Shown in pieces: positions 18,772-28,417 of a stretch of 51,660 bases of DNA (the first letter of the stretch is position 1; each line of letters begins with the position of its first letter). Both the position numbers and the translations under genes were made by a program. The notes beneath the pieces were generated by a model. It worked only from the letters and a program-made list of their open reading frames with translations. It did no database searches and was not told where the DNA came from. Source of the stretch: Mesorhizobium sp. (GTDB taxonomy: Bacteria > Pseudomonadota > Alphaproteobacteria > Rhizobiales > Rhizobiaceae); the NCBI RefSeq assembly GCF_017306585.1, contig NZ_JAFKIC010000127.1, positions 1 through 51,660 of the forward strand, in the 5' to 3' direction.

Positions 18772-20304
18772 TCACAGCGGAATGTTGTCGTGCTTCTTCC
18801 AGGGGTTCTGCATGTCCTTGTTACGCAGCATCCTGAGTGCGCGCGCAATCCGTCGACGCGTCGAATGCGGCATGATCACCTCGTCGACATAGCCGCGTTC
18901 GGCGGCAACGAAAGGCGACAGGAAGCGATCCTCATAAGTCTTTGTATGGGCTGCGATCTTCTCGGCGTCGCCGATGTCCTTGCGGTAGATGATCTCGACC
19001 GCGCCCCTGGCGCCCATGACGGCGATCTGCGCCGTCGGCCAGGCATAGTTCATGTCGCCGCGCAGATGTTTGGAGGCCATCACGTCATAGGCGCCGCCAT
19101 AGGCCTTTCTGGTGATGACAGTGATCTTCGGCACGGTCGCCTCGGCATAGGCGAACAAGAGTTTGGCTCCGTGCTTGATCAGGCCGCCATATTCCTGCGC
19201 GGTGCCCGGCAGGAAGCCCGGCACGTCGACGAAGGTGACGATCGGAATCGAGAAGCAATCGCAGAAACGCACGAAGCGCGCCGCCTTGCGGCTGGCATCG
19301 GAATCGAGCACGCCCGCCAGCACCATGGGCTGGTTGGCGACGAAGCCGACCGTGCGGCCCTCCACGCGCCCGAAACCAGTGACGATGTTCTTGGCAAAGC
19401 TCTCCTGGATCTCAAAAAAATCACCTTCGTCGGCGACCTTCAGGATCAGTTCCTTGATGTCGTATGGCTTGTTGGCATTGTCCGGGATCAACCGGTCGAG
19501 CGACATGTCGTGGTCGGTGACCGACTGGTAGCATTCGATCTCGGGAATATCTGACGTGTTGGAGGCTGGCAGCAGGTCCACCAACCGGCGCATCTGCAAC
19601 AGCGCCTCGACGTCATTGTCGTAGGCGCCATCGGCGATCGAGGATTTCGTCGTGTGGACGGAAGCGCCGCCGAGACTCTCGGCGGTCACCGTTTCGTTGG
19701 TCACGGTCTTCACCACATCCGGTCCGGTGACGAACATATAGGAGGTTTCGCGCACCATGAAGATGAAATCGGTCATGGCGGGCGAATAGACGTCGCCGCC
19801 GGCGCAGGGACCCATGATGACAGAAATCTGCGGAATGACGCCCGAGGCGAGTACGTTGCGCTGGAAAATCTCGGCATAGCCGCCGAGTGCCGCCACGCCT
19901 TCCTGGATGCGCGCGCCGCCGGCATCGTAGAGGCCGATGATCGGCGCGCGATTGCGCAGCGCCATCTCCTGGACCTTGATGACCTTTTCAGCATGGGCTT
20001 CCGACAACGAACCACCGAAGACGGTAAAATCCTTGGCGAAAAGATAGACCGGCCGGCCGTTGACCGTGCCCCATCCGGTGACGACGCCGTCGCCGGCGAT
20101 CTTGGTCTTCTCCATGCCGAAATCGGTCGAACGGTGCTCGACATACATGTCGAACTCCTCGAACGAGCCTTCGTCGAGAAACACCTCGATGCGTTCGCGC
20201 GCTGTGAGCTTGCCCTTCTTGTGCTGGGCGTCGATGCGGGCCTGACCGCCGCCCATGCGGGCGATGTCGCGCCGGCGCTCGAGTTCCTTCAGCACATCCT
20301 TCAT
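18772..20304 (-). CDS. pccB: Propionyl-CoA carboxylase beta subunit (carboxyltransferase)
   Basis: A 510-residue carboxyltransferase that moves the carboxyl group from carboxybiotin to propionyl-CoA, giving methylmalonyl-CoA. Start at [19 protein letters not shown]; the open frame runs far upstream, antisense to the helicase, but that part is not PccB. Seen: [31 protein letters not shown] and [18 protein letters not shown], the CoA- and biotin-binding glycine loops, and the C-terminal KHDNIPL typical of PccB. The biotin carboxylase subunit PccA is not within view. Acetyl-CoA carboxylase-type or methylcrotonyl-type activity is less likely from the overall match. Confidence 0.94.
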   Translation of the reverse strand: MKDVLKELERRRDIARMGGGQARIDAQHKKGKLTARERIEVFLDEGSFEEFDMYVEHRSTDFGMEKTKIAGDGVVTGWGTVNGRPVYLFAKDFTVFGGSLSEAHAEKVIKVQEMALRNRAPIIGLYDAGGARIQEGVAALGGYAEIFQRNVLASGVIPQISVIMGPCAGGDVYSPAMTDFIFMVRETSYMFVTGPDVVKTVTNETVTAESLGGASVHTTKSSIADGAYDNDVEALLQMRRLVDLLPASNTSDIPEIECYQSVTDHDMSLDRLIPDNANKPYDIKELILKVADEGDFFEIQESFAKNIVTGFGRVEGRTVGFVANQPMVLAGVLDSDASRKAARFVRFCDCFSIPIVTFVDVPGFLPGTAQEYGGLIKHGAKLLFAYAEATVPKITVITRKAYGGAYDVMASKHLRGDMNYAWPTAQIAVMGARGAVEIIYRKDIGDAEKIAAHTKTYEDRFLSPFVAAERGYVDEVIMPHSTRRRIARALRMLRNKDMQNPWKKHDNIPL

Positions 20305-20695
20305 CGCATGGTCCCCAACAACGGAAGCTGGGTTTGTGGTAATGATGCCCGCGGGGGAGTGCAAGCGTCGGCTTTCAGACGGTTTTTGCTGCGCTGCAAC
20401 ATGATGCCCTTGCATTTCCAAGCGAACTCCGCCATATGCAGCCCATAGGCGCTTGGGCCGGGAATCAATCCGGCCTTCTCGACGAATGAGACTGGTTGCG
20501 TCTGTTTTCCCTCTTCCGGCTGATCGGCAAGGTGGTGAAAAAGCCCCGAGGCATAATGCTTGCGGGCACGACAGCGCAGCCGAGCGGACAGTCCTGTCCG
20601 CCGCCTTGTCGTTTCCATGAGAGATATCCGACGGCAGGTTGCGCCCTGTCGCCCCCGATGTTTGCGGCCAAGAGGCCGCTCGAAAGAAGATTATT
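20305..20695. other. 391-base divergent spacer between pccB and the helicase gene
   Basis: No gene is seen. Two inverted repeats lie in the helicase leader: GCGGACAG-TC-CTGTCCGC at 20584-20601, and GCGGCC-AAGA-GGCCGC at 20664-20679, the latter ending just before the helicase ribosome site. They could be an operator or leader RNA hairpins. Confidence 0.5.
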
Positions 20696-22132
20696 TTGAC
20701 CAACGAAAACACTTTGCCCGGCAACGACACCGCGGAGCTTTCCGGCTTCGCCGCGCTGGGGATTACGGGTGCGCTGCTCAAGGCCACCCATGCCGCCGGC
20801 TTCACCGATCCGAAGCCGATCCAGATGCAGGCCATCCCGCCGCAGCTGGAAGGCCGTGACATTTTCGGCATCGCGCAGACCGGCTCCGGCAAGACCGCGG
20901 CCTTCGCGCTGCCGATCCTGTCGAAGATCATCGCGCTCGGCACCAAGCGACGCGCCAAGACGACGCGTGCGCTGATCCTGGCACCGACGCGTGAGCTTGC
21001 CGTACAGATCGAAGACACGATCAAGCTGCTCGCCAAGGGCGCGCACATCTCGACGGCACTGGTGCTGGGTGGCGTTTCCCGCTTCAGCCAGGTCAAGAAG
21101 ATCGGGCCCGGCGTCGATGTCCTGATCGCCACGCCTGGCCGGCTGACCGACCTTGTGCGCGAGGGCGACCTCATCCTTTCCGACACCAAATGGCTGGTGC
21201 TCGACGAAGGCGACCGCATGCTCGACATGGGATTCATCAACGACGTCAAGCGCATCGCCAAAGCGACCGCGCCCGACCGCCAGACGGCGCTGTTCTCGGC
21301 CACCATGCCGGACGAGATCGCGGAACTCGCCAAGGGCCTTCTGAAGAACCCCGTCCGCATCGAAGTGTCGCCGCAGAGCACGGCCGCCGCCGAGATCGTG
21401 CAGAGCGTGGTGCTCGCCCGCACCAAGCAGAAGCGCCAGGTTTTGTCGACGATGCTTGCCGACGAGGCGATGAAGTCCGTCATCATCTTCTCGCGCACCA
21501 AGCATGGTGCCGACCGGGTGACCAAGGACCTCGAGCGCGACGGCTTCAAGGCCGCCGTCATCCATGGCAACAAGTCGCAGAATGCCCGGCAGAAGGCGCT
21601 GAACGATTTCCGTGATGGATCGGTGCGCATCTTGGTCGCGACCGATATCGCCGCGCGCGGCATCGATGTCCCCGGCATCAGCCATGTCGTGAATTTCGAT
21701 CTGCCGGATGAGGCCGAAAGCTACGTCCACCGCATCGGCCGCACCGGCCGCAACGGCAGGGACGGCATCGCGATCACGCTTTGCGATCCTTCCGAGAACA
21801 GCAAGCTGCGCCAGGTCGAGCGGATCATCCGCACCAAGCTGCCTGTGGTCGCCGACCATCTCGGCAGCCCCGATCCGCAGCGCAATCCGGCGGAGAGAAA
21901 CGAGCGTCACCACGAGCCCGCCAATGACCGCGCCGACCACAATGGCCGCCGCGATGGCCGGCGGCCCGGCGGCGGCAATGGCAACGGCAAGAAGCGTTTC
22001 GGCGCCAAGCCGGCCGGCGACCGCCCGTTCGCGGGCAAGCCGCAGGGCGAACGCCCGGAAGGCCGCAAGCCGTTCAAGGGCAACAACAAGCGCCGCTTCG
22101 GCGGCAAGCGGCCGGCAACGCGGGCTGCGTAA
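20696..22132 (+). CDS. DEAD-box-family ATP-dependent RNA helicase (RhlE/DeaD-like, DEGD variant)
   Basis: A 478-residue helicase. The start is TTG 20696, after a purine-rich GAAAGAAGA; no ATG is available in the N-terminal part. Motifs in order: Q-motif around [14 protein letters not shown], Walker A AQTGSGKT (60-67), PTRELA, motif II DEGD (170-173) in place of [19 protein letters not shown] and HRIGRTGR. Beyond about residue 390 is a basic, Gly/Arg/Asn-rich tail with repeated KPxGxRP-like units, an RNA-binding extension. Likely roles are ribosome assembly, RNA decay or cold adaptation. The leader contains two hairpins. A strong terminator follows. Confidence 0.92.
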   Translation: MTNENTLPGNDTAELSGFAALGITGALLKATHAAGFTDPKPIQMQAIPPQLEGRDIFGIAQTGSGKTAAFALPILSKIIALGTKRRAKTTRALILAPTRELAVQIEDTIKLLAKGAHISTALVLGGVSRFSQVKKIGPGVDVLIATPGRLTDLVREGDLILSDTKWLVLDEGDRMLDMGFINDVKRIAKATAPDRQTALFSATMPDEIAELAKGLLKNPVRIEVSPQSTAAAEIVQSVVLARTKQKRQVLSTMLADEAMKSVIIFSRTKHGADRVTKDLERDGFKAAVIHGNKSQNARQKALNDFRDGSVRILVATDIAARGIDVPGISHVVNFDLPDEAESYVHRIGRTGRNGRDGIAITLCDPSENSKLRQVERIIRTKLPVVADHLGSPDPQRNPAERNERHHEPANDRADHNGRRDGRRPGGGNGNGKKRFGAKPAGDRPFAGKPQGERPEGRKPFKGNNKRRFGGKRPATRAA

Positions 22133-22159
22133 GCCGGCCAACTGGTGAAAGAAACAAAG

Positions 22160-22190
22160 AAGGCGACCACGGCGATGTGGTCGCCTTTTT
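22160..22190 (+). terminator. Intrinsic terminator of the helicase gene
   Basis: AAGGCGACCAC (22160-22170), loop GGCGAT, GTGGTCGCCTT (22177-22187), then TTT. It lies between convergent genes and may also act on the hydrolase transcript. Confidence 0.9.
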
Positions 22191-22224
22191 CGTATGGGCG
22201 TTATCTATCAGGATGCTGGCAGGC

Positions 22225-23199
22225 TTATTTGACCACGGCCTCGATCCAGACCGAAATTCGCTGAGCGACGAATGCCGTCGTCGATGGTGACAGCGCATCG
22301 CCGGCAATGACGTGGTTGTCGGGGTCGCCCGTGCCCTCGATCGGCACCAATTCATGCGGCGCCCCCCAGCGGGCGGCGATCTCGCGGGTGCGATCCGGTC
22401 GCACCACCTTGTCCGAATCCGAAAAGATGAACAGGGCAGGGACCTGCGCCTTTTCCACCGGCGCACCATAGGCAAGTTCCGTCAGCGCCTGCATCGGCAG
22501 GGTCGCGGCGACCGGATATTTGTATGTCCAGAATTTCTCGTGCAGCGCATTGCGCGGCACGAAGCTGCGCTCCCTGCCGATGACCATCTCGGCGATCTGC
22601 TTGCCCCATGGCATGGTCAGGATCTCGGCGCCCGATGCCTTCACCCCGAAATTCGGCGAGATGAATGCAATAGCGGCCACGCCGTCCGAGGCGCTGGGCT
22701 GCGTTGCCGCCCAGGCCGCGAGCGATCCGCCGGTCGAAGTCGAGATGACGATCACCTTGTCGCCGATGGCGCGGCCGATGGCGAGCGCCTCCTCATAGTC
22801 GTTGATCCAGGCATTGACGCTGCCTTGCGTCATGGCCTCGCCGTCCTGCCCATGGCCGGTGAGGCGGGTGTAGAACAGGTTGGCATCGAGCGTGTCGGCC
22901 ACATCATCCGGCAGCGGGCGCACTTCGCCCTTCGATGCGGAGAAACCGTGGATATAGACGATGGCCAGCGGCGTCTTGGCGTGCACCATCGGATTGGCCC
23001 AGACGATCTCCTTCTCCAGCCCGTCGCGGATGCCCGGTACAGCGGCTTCCGCCTTGGCTATGTAAGCTTGTGGATCGTCACCGATGACGGAGGGGTTGAA
23101 ACGGATCGTCGTGTCGACGGCAACGCGTGGACCAAGTGCGAAGGCCAAGGCAAGGACGGCGATCAGGCCCAGCACAGCAAGCACGATCCGTCGCCCCAT
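22225..23199 (-). CDS. Membrane-anchored or exported alpha/beta hydrolase
   Basis: A 324-residue protein. ATG 23199 has GGAG seven bases upstream on its strand; a GTG four codons earlier is possible. An N-terminal hydrophobic stretch (RRIVLAVLGLIAVLALAFAL) is a signal anchor. The alpha/beta hydrolase core has the oxyanion region YIHGFSASKGE, a nucleophile elbow STSTGG with Ser ~155 (GxSxG with Ser at the first Gly), an acid in SDSDKVV and a His in DPDNHV. Likely a carboxylesterase or lysophospholipase-like enzyme facing the periplasm; substrate unknown. Confidence 0.85.
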   Translation of the reverse strand: MGRRIVLAVLGLIAVLALAFALGPRVAVDTTIRFNPSVIGDDPQAYIAKAEAAVPGIRDGLEKEIVWANPMVHAKTPLAIVYIHGFSASKGEVRPLPDDVADTLDANLFYTRLTGHGQDGEAMTQGSVNAWINDYEEALAIGRAIGDKVIVISTSTGGSLAAWAATQPSASDGVAAIAFISPNFGVKASGAEILTMPWGKQIAEMVIGRERSFVPRNALHEKFWTYKYPVAATLPMQALTELAYGAPVEKAQVPALFIFSDSDKVVRPDRTREIAARWGAPHELVPIEGTGDPDNHVIAGDALSPSTTAFVAQRISVWIEAVVK

Positions 23200-23293
23200 C
23201 GCAGACTCCACGCAGACAATATCTCAACCTATGGCGGCGGCCAAAGACAGGCAACGGGCGGCACAACGACGTCTTGTGAATTTCGGCGGCGTA

Positions 23294-24115
23294 CTATCCG
23301 GCCGGCGGCTTGCGGTCGTAGTTCAGCGGCCGTGCCTTCCAGCGCGTCAACAGGACAATCGCGGCCCTGGACAGGGGTCTGGGCAGCAGGCTCATGAATT
23401 TCAGCGGCCAGCTTGTGCGATACGGGAAAGTGACCTCGAAGCCGCCGGACTTGATGCCACGCATCATGCGCCGTGTCGCCCGGCCGACCGGCATCAGGCC
23501 CGGCATCGGCAGCATGTTCTTTTCGGTCAGCGGCGTGTCGACAAAACCGGGGTTTATCACCTGGACGCGGATGTTCATCTTGTCGAAATCGTATTTCAGC
23601 GACTCGGCCAGGATGTTGATCGCCGCCTTGGTGCCGCCATAGGCGGCCGTGGTCGGCCAGCCGAAATAGGCGGTGACCGAGCCAACCAGCACGACATGGC
23701 CGCGCGCACGCACGCGCATATGCTCCACCACCGGTACCAGCCCGTTGATGATGCCGAAATAGTTGACCTCGAAGGAGCGGCGAAAGTCGCTGACGACGAG
23801 GGCCTCTCCAGGCGTCGAAATGTAGTTTCCCGCATTGAAGACCGCGAGCACGATGGGCCCCAGTTCCTTCTCGATCGCGGCGACGGTCCTTGCCATGCGC
23901 GGCTCGTCGGCGACGTCGCAGGGGAATGCCGTGACGCTGCCCGGCATCTGCGCGGTCTCGACGATGAGCGTATCGATCGGATCGTTGTCGAGTGCCGTTA
24001 CCGCCACGGCATAACCCTGGGCAGCCAGGTCCCTGGCCAGCGAGCGACCGATGCCGCTGCTGCCACCGGTCACCCATGCGACGCCGTGTTTGGGATCTGC
24101 CCGATAAAGTGTCAT
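23294..24115 (-). CDS. SDR family NAD(P)-dependent oxidoreductase
   Basis: A 273-residue short-chain dehydrogenase. The cofactor motif TGGSSGIG is at about 16-23, NAG at 94-96, and the catalytic set Ser146, Tyr159 and Lys163 (YGGTK). After PGFVDTPLT the C-terminal region is longer and basic, as in membrane-associated SDRs. Substrate unknown. It is followed on the same strand by the alpha/beta hydrolase after a 94-base gap, so co-transcription is possible but not tight. Confidence 0.9.
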   Translation of the reverse strand: MTLYRADPKHGVAWVTGGSSGIGRSLARDLAAQGYAVAVTALDNDPIDTLIVETAQMPGSVTAFPCDVADEPRMARTVAAIEKELGPIVLAVFNAGNYISTPGEALVVSDFRRSFEVNYFGIINGLVPVVEHMRVRARGHVVLVGSVTAYFGWPTTAAYGGTKAAINILAESLKYDFDKMNIRVQVINPGFVDTPLTEKNMLPMPGLMPVGRATRRMMRGIKSGGFEVTFPYRTSWPLKFMSLLPRPLSRAAIVLLTRWKARPLNYDRKPPAG

Positions 24116-24342
24116 GCCGTGCTCGTCGAATTACTGGTGCCTTGCTCTAGCGGCGAAGAAATCAGATGAAAAGGGTGCTTTTCGGCCGTGGGGGCAAATG
24201 AACCGTGCGATATCGGTCCGGTTTTATCGAGGGACTCGCCCGAACGCAGTGCCCGAAATGCGACTGGACCAGGCAAATTCTTGCCTTGAAACGAAGGCGT
24301 CGGGTTTCTAGGGTTTCGGCGCACGCACACAAGGAAACCTGA

Positions 24343-25377
24343 ATGCCCCGTTCTGTGATCGACGCGATCGGCAACACGCCTCTGATCCGCCTCAACAAAG
24401 CTTCCGAAGAAACCGGCTGCGAGATCCTGGGCAAGGCCGAATTCATGAATCCCGGGCAGTCGGTCAAGGATCGAGCCGGCCTGTTCATCATCCGCGATGC
24501 CGAGCAGCGCGGCCTGTTGAAGCCCGGCGGCGTTATCGTGGAAGGCACAGCGGGTAACACCGGCATCGGCCTGACCCTGGTCGCCAAGGCGCTGGGCTAC
24601 AGGACAGTCATCGTCATTCCGGACACACAGAGCCAGGAAAAGAAGGATACGATCCGGCTGCTCGGCGCGGAGCTGATCGAAGTGCCGGCGGTGCCCTACA
24701 AGAACCCCAACAATTACGTGAAACTTTCGGGACGGCTGGCCGAGCAGATGGCCAGGACCGAGCCCAACGGCGCCATCTGGGCCAACCAGTTTGACAATGT
24801 CGCCAACCGCGACGGTCATATCCGTACCACGGCGGAGGAAATCTGGGCCCAGACCGGCGGCAAGGTGGACGGTTTCGTTTCGGCTGTCGGGTCCGGCGGC
24901 ACGCTTGCCGGCGTCGCCATGGGGCTGAAGGCCAGGAGCAAGGATGTCAAGATCGCGCTGGCCGATCCGCTGGGTGCGGCGCTCTACAGTTTCTACACCA
25001 GCGGCGAATTGAAATCCGAGGGCAGCTCGATCACCGAAGGCATCGGGCAGGGGCGTATCACGGCCAATCTGGAAGGGTTCACGCCCGACTTCTCGTTCCA
25101 GATCAAGGACGAGGACGCTTTGCCGATCGTCTTCGACCTGATCCAGGAAGAGGGCCTCTGCGTTGGCGGCTCGACCGGCATAAACATTGCCGGCGCGATT
25201 CGGCTGGCCAGGGAATTGGGGCCGGGCCATACCATCGTGACCATCCTTTGCGACTATGGCACCCGCTACCAGTCGAAATTGTTCAACCCGGAATTCCTGC
25301 GCGACAAGAACTTGCCGGTGCCGGGCTGGATGGAGTTGCAGAGCAAGATTTCCGTGCCGTTCGAAAAGGTCGCGTGA
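24343..25377 (+). CDS. cysK: Cysteine synthase A (O-acetylserine sulfhydrylase)
   Basis: A 344-residue PLP enzyme making cysteine from O-acetylserine and sulfide. Start ATG 24343 after AAGGAAAC. The PLP Lys is Lys42 in NPGQSVKDRAG, the substrate loop is EGTAGNTGIG, and the phosphate-binding glycine loop is VGSGGTLAG. The protein is about 20 residues longer than typical CysK at the C-terminus, as in fungal and alphaproteobacterial relatives. It starts a four-gene operon, and its stop overlaps the next ATG by one base. Confidence 0.94.
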   Translation: MPRSVIDAIGNTPLIRLNKASEETGCEILGKAEFMNPGQSVKDRAGLFIIRDAEQRGLLKPGGVIVEGTAGNTGIGLTLVAKALGYRTVIVIPDTQSQEKKDTIRLLGAELIEVPAVPYKNPNNYVKLSGRLAEQMARTEPNGAIWANQFDNVANRDGHIRTTAEEIWAQTGGKVDGFVSAVGSGGTLAGVAMGLKARSKDVKIALADPLGAALYSFYTSGELKSEGSSITEGIGQGRITANLEGFTPDFSFQIKDEDALPIVFDLIQEEGLCVGGSTGINIAGAIRLARELGPGHTIVTILCDYGTRYQSKLFNPEFLRDKNLPVPGWMELQSKISVPFEKVA

Positions 25378-26120
25378 TGGCGCACAAGACGGAAGCGCTG
25401 TTTCGCGACGACGCCTATCTGCGCACGGCGGAAGCCGCGGTCGTTGCCATCAACGATCGTGGCGGCATTATCCTCGACCGGACGATCTTCTACGCTACGT
25501 CGGGCGGCCAACCGGGCGATACCGGTCATCTCGAGCGCATGGACGGTAGCCGCATTGCTATCGCGGCCACCATCACGGGCGAGACCAAGGACGAGATCAT
25601 CCACGTGCCAGGTCCGGACCAGGCTAAGCCAGAGGTTGGCGAGCGCCTGAAGCTCTCGATCGACTGGGAGCGCCGGTACCTGTTGATGCGCATGCACGCG
25701 GCTTGCCATCTGCTCACCGTCGTTTGCCCCTTCCCGATCACGGGCGCGGCGGTTTCCGAGGACGACAGCCGCGTCGATTTCGACATTCCGGACGCCGGCT
25801 TCACCAAGGAAGAGGTGACGGCGCGCCTGATGGATCTGGTGCGCGCCGATCATCCGATCTTCACCAGGCTCATCAGCGACGACGACCTTGCCGCCAATCC
25901 AGGCCTTGTGAAGTCCAAGAACGTGCGGCCACCGGTCGGCACCGGCAAGATCCGCCTGGTTTGCATCGGCGACAATGGTACGGTGGACAGCCAGCCCTGT
26001 GGCGGCACGCATGTGAAGAGCACCGGCGAAATCGGTGAAATCCATATCGGCAAGATCGAAAAGAAGGGCCGTGAGAACAGGCGTTTCCGCATCCGCTTCG
26101 GCCCGATGCCCGCAGCCTGA
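25377..26120 (+). CDS. Alanyl-tRNA editing protein (AlaX-like)
   Basis: A 247-residue free-standing editing domain related to the C-terminal part of alanyl-tRNA synthetase; it hydrolyses Ser- or Gly-tRNA(Ala). Zinc ligands are visible: His107 and His111 (HAACH) and Cys208 and His212 (CGGTH). The segment FYATSGGQPGDTG near residue 39 is the N-terminal AlaX/AlaRS signature. ATG 25377 overlaps the cysK stop (TGATG), implying translational coupling. Placement between cysK and sseA is notable because the family edits Ser mischarging, and serine is a precursor of cysteine (link inferred). Confidence 0.9.
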   Translation: MAHKTEALFRDDAYLRTAEAAVVAINDRGGIILDRTIFYATSGGQPGDTGHLERMDGSRIAIAATITGETKDEIIHVPGPDQAKPEVGERLKLSIDWERRYLLMRMHAACHLLTVVCPFPITGAAVSEDDSRVDFDIPDAGFTKEEVTARLMDLVRADHPIFTRLISDDDLAANPGLVKSKNVRPPVGTGKIRLVCIGDNGTVDSQPCGGTHVKSTGEIGEIHIGKIEKKGRENRRFRIRFGPMPAA

Positions 26121-26161
26121 CACACACGACTTTGGACTATTCAGAAATAGAGGAAACCGGA

Positions 26162-27028
26162 ATGGCCGAAGACAGTCCTTTCACCGTCGATGCGGACTGG
26201 CTGCAGGCGCGCCTGGGCGAGCCGGGCCTGACGATCGTGGACGCGTCCTGGTACCTGCCGGCGCAAAAGCGGGATGCGCGCGCCGAATACGATGCGGCCC
26301 ACATCCCGGGAGCCCGCTTCCTGGATCAGGACGCGGTGTCCGATCCCGATGCCGCCTTGCCGCATACGCTGGCGTCACCGGAGCACTTCGCCAGATATGT
26401 CGGCGCGATGGGGGTCTCGGCCGACGACACGATCATTGTCTATGACGGCCCGGGTTTCTTCTCCGCACCAAGGGCCTGGTGGATGTTTCGCGTCATGGGC
26501 GTGTTTCAGACCTATATTCTGGATGGCGGCTTCGATGGCTGGAAATCGGCAGGGCGGCCGGTGACCGCCGAGCCGACGAAGATCGCGCCGAGCGTGTTCC
26601 ATGCCGATTTCGATACCAATCGAGTGGCCAGCCTTGCCGAAATGCGCAAGATCGTCGAGACCAAGTCAAGTCAGATTGCCGATGCCCGGGGAGTGGGCCG
26701 CTTTACCGGCGCCGAGCCCGAGCCTCGTGCTGGTGTCCGCTCAGGCCATATGCCGGGCGCGCGCAATGTGCCTTACTCCGCATTGTCGGAAAACGGCGTG
26801 CTTTTGCCGAAGAGCCGCCTGCGCAAAGTGATCGAGGAAGCCGGCATCGACCTGTCGAAGCCCGTCGTCACATCCTGTGGCTCGGGTGTTACCGCCGCCG
26901 TGATCACTCTGGCACTGGAGACGCTCGGCCACACCGACAACCGGCTTTATGACGGCTCATGGACCGAATGGGGCGGGCTTACGGATACGCCTGTCGTGAC
27001 CGGCCCCGCGACCGCCGCCAAGGAATGA
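26162..27028 (+). CDS. sseA: 3-mercaptopyruvate sulfurtransferase
   Basis: A 288-residue tandem-rhodanese enzyme moving sulfur from 3-mercaptopyruvate to thiols or cyanide. Start ATG 26162 after AGGAAACCGG; a TTG at 26132 is in frame but less likely. The first rhodanese domain is structural (about 5-140). The second carries the catalytic Cys239 in SCGSGVTAA, the CGSGVT loop that separates MST from thiosulfate sulfurtransferase. Third gene of the cysK operon, 41 bases after the AlaX stop, and overlapping the next gene. Confidence 0.94.
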   Translation: MAEDSPFTVDADWLQARLGEPGLTIVDASWYLPAQKRDARAEYDAAHIPGARFLDQDAVSDPDAALPHTLASPEHFARYVGAMGVSADDTIIVYDGPGFFSAPRAWWMFRVMGVFQTYILDGGFDGWKSAGRPVTAEPTKIAPSVFHADFDTNRVASLAEMRKIVETKSSQIADARGVGRFTGAEPEPRAGVRSGHMPGARNVPYSALSENGVLLPKSRLRKVIEEAGIDLSKPVVTSCGSGVTAAVITLALETLGHTDNRLYDGSWTEWGGLTDTPVVTGPATAAKE

Positions 27029-27597
27029 ACGCGATGGAAAACGGTGCTTTGGAGGACATTGAAGTCACTGTGACTTTCCTCGAAATGCATGCTCCGCCGG
27101 CTGTCTCGCCGGCGGTGCCCTACAACCGACAGGTGGCACTGCTGAAAACCAGGGACATTCCGCTGCATTTCTACCGCTACCTGATGGACCGGGTAGGGCG
27201 CAAATGGCACTGGGTGAATGTTCTGCGGCTGAATGACGACGAACTCTCGGCCGGGATTCACCGGGAGGATCGCGACATCAGGGTGCTCTATCTCGATGGT
27301 TCGCCGGCAGGCTTCTTTGACCTCAAGCCTCATCTGCCGGAAGAAGTCGAACTCGCCTATTTCGGTATGATGGATCATGCGACAGGGCAGGGCATAGGCC
27401 GCTGGTTCCTGGGCTCGGCGATCGCCGCGGCATGGTCGCATGGGCCGAAACGGGTCACGGTGCAAACCTGCACGCTCGACCACCCGGCCGCTCTGCCGCT
27501 CTACCAGAAGCTAGGGTTCAGGCCGGTCGCGCAGAAAAAGGAAGTCGTGCGCCCATTGCCCTTCGCCGAGCGCTCGGCCAGCGTCATGCGGCCGTGA
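27025..27597 (+). CDS. GNAT family N-acetyltransferase
   Basis: A 190-residue protein whose ATG overlaps the sseA stop (ATGA), so it is translationally coupled. The acetyl-CoA motif A is around GQGIGRWFLGSAIAAAW, preceded by VELAYFGMMD and followed by HPAALPLYQKLGF, all typical of GNAT folds. The substrate is unknown; the operon suggests a sulfur- or cysteine-related small molecule or a protein N-terminus, but nothing in the sequence decides this. Confidence 0.87.
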   Translation: MNAMENGALEDIEVTVTFLEMHAPPAVSPAVPYNRQVALLKTRDIPLHFYRYLMDRVGRKWHWVNVLRLNDDELSAGIHREDRDIRVLYLDGSPAGFFDLKPHLPEEVELAYFGMMDHATGQGIGRWFLGSAIAAAWSHGPKRVTVQTCTLDHPAALPLYQKLGFRPVAQKKEVVRPLPFAERSASVMRP

Positions 27598-27696
27598 GTT
27601 CAGCCCAAACCTGAACCGGCTGTTCATCGGCGCTTCAGCCTGACTTCTCCATGGTGCCCGCATTACCAATGCGGCGCAGGCCGAAGGAGAAAAGAC

Positions 27697-28254
27697 ATGC
27701 TGACCCGACGTACACTTGCCGCCGCGCTGATCGCAGCCATCGCCATGCCAAGCCTCGCAGCGGCACAGGCCACAATGCCTTCAGCCGCCACCATCGAGCG
27801 TAAGCTCGAAGCAGCGCCCCAGATGAAGTTGCGGCCGAACGAACGCGTCACGATCCGCGAATTCAAGCGCCGCCCGGATCTGCGCCGCATGGCCCGGTCG
27901 ATCGATATCCAGTCGATCAACTTTGCTTTCGGCTCAGCCGCCATTTCGAGTTCGCAGTACGACAAGATCGAGAACATCGCCGACGCGCTTCACCGCATCC
28001 TGCGCCGCGATCGCGGCGCACGCGTCCTGATCGAGGGGCATACCGACGCTGTCGGATCCTTCCAATCGAATCAGGTCCTGTCGGAGCAGCGCGCGGCTTC
28101 GTTGAAGCGTACGCTGGTGCGGGAATTCGGCGTCCCCGGCTATGCGCTCGAAACCGTCGGCTACGGCGAGGAGTTCCTGCTGGTGCCGACGCAGAATGAA
28201 AACTGGCAGAATCGGCGGGTGACGCTTCGCCGTTTTGACGACTTCATTCGCTGA
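27697..28254 (+). CDS. OmpA-family periplasmic protein
   Basis: A 185-residue protein starting at ATG 27697 after AAGGAGAAAA. A Sec signal peptide (MLTRRTLAAALIAAIAMPSL, cleavage near AAAQA) is followed by a linker and a C-terminal OmpA/MotB peptidoglycan-binding domain (about 70-185) with VLIEGHTDAVGS and SEQRAASLKRTLV. It has no beta-barrel and probably ties peptidoglycan to the envelope. It is not obviously in an operon. Confidence 0.9.
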   Translation: MLTRRTLAAALIAAIAMPSLAAAQATMPSAATIERKLEAAPQMKLRPNERVTIREFKRRPDLRRMARSIDIQSINFAFGSAAISSSQYDKIENIADALHRILRRDRGARVLIEGHTDAVGSFQSNQVLSEQRAASLKRTLVREFGVPGYALETVGYGEEFLLVPTQNENWQNRRVTLRRFDDFIR

Positions 28255-28307
28255 TTCTGCTTATTTGTTAGTCGGCGTAGTTATTGATTCGAAGCCGTCT
28301 CGCGCGC

Positions 28308-28345
28308 TGTTCCGGACTGATCGGCAAGCCAATCGGTCCGGAACA
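28308..28345. repeat. Long inverted repeat between the OmpA-family and DUF1203 genes
   Basis: TGTTCCGGAC (28308-28317) pairs exactly with GTCCGGAACA (28336-28345). The 18-base interior can pair further (GAT/ATC and GGC/GCC around a two-base loop). No T-run follows on either strand. It may be a palindromic repeat element, a transcript 3'-end stabiliser or an operator. Confidence 0.6.
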
Positions 28346-28417
28346 TTTGGCAGGAATCGGGTGGGAGCCTCGGGCGTGGACGCATAATTTCTGGTCGACG
28401 ACACCGGAGATTTCACC

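Noticed and set aside
20305-21678. Open minus-strand frame extending pccB to 968 residues across the helicase gene
   Set aside because: The extension is antisense to a clear helicase, lacks PccB homology and shows shadow-type composition. PccB has its own start at 20304.
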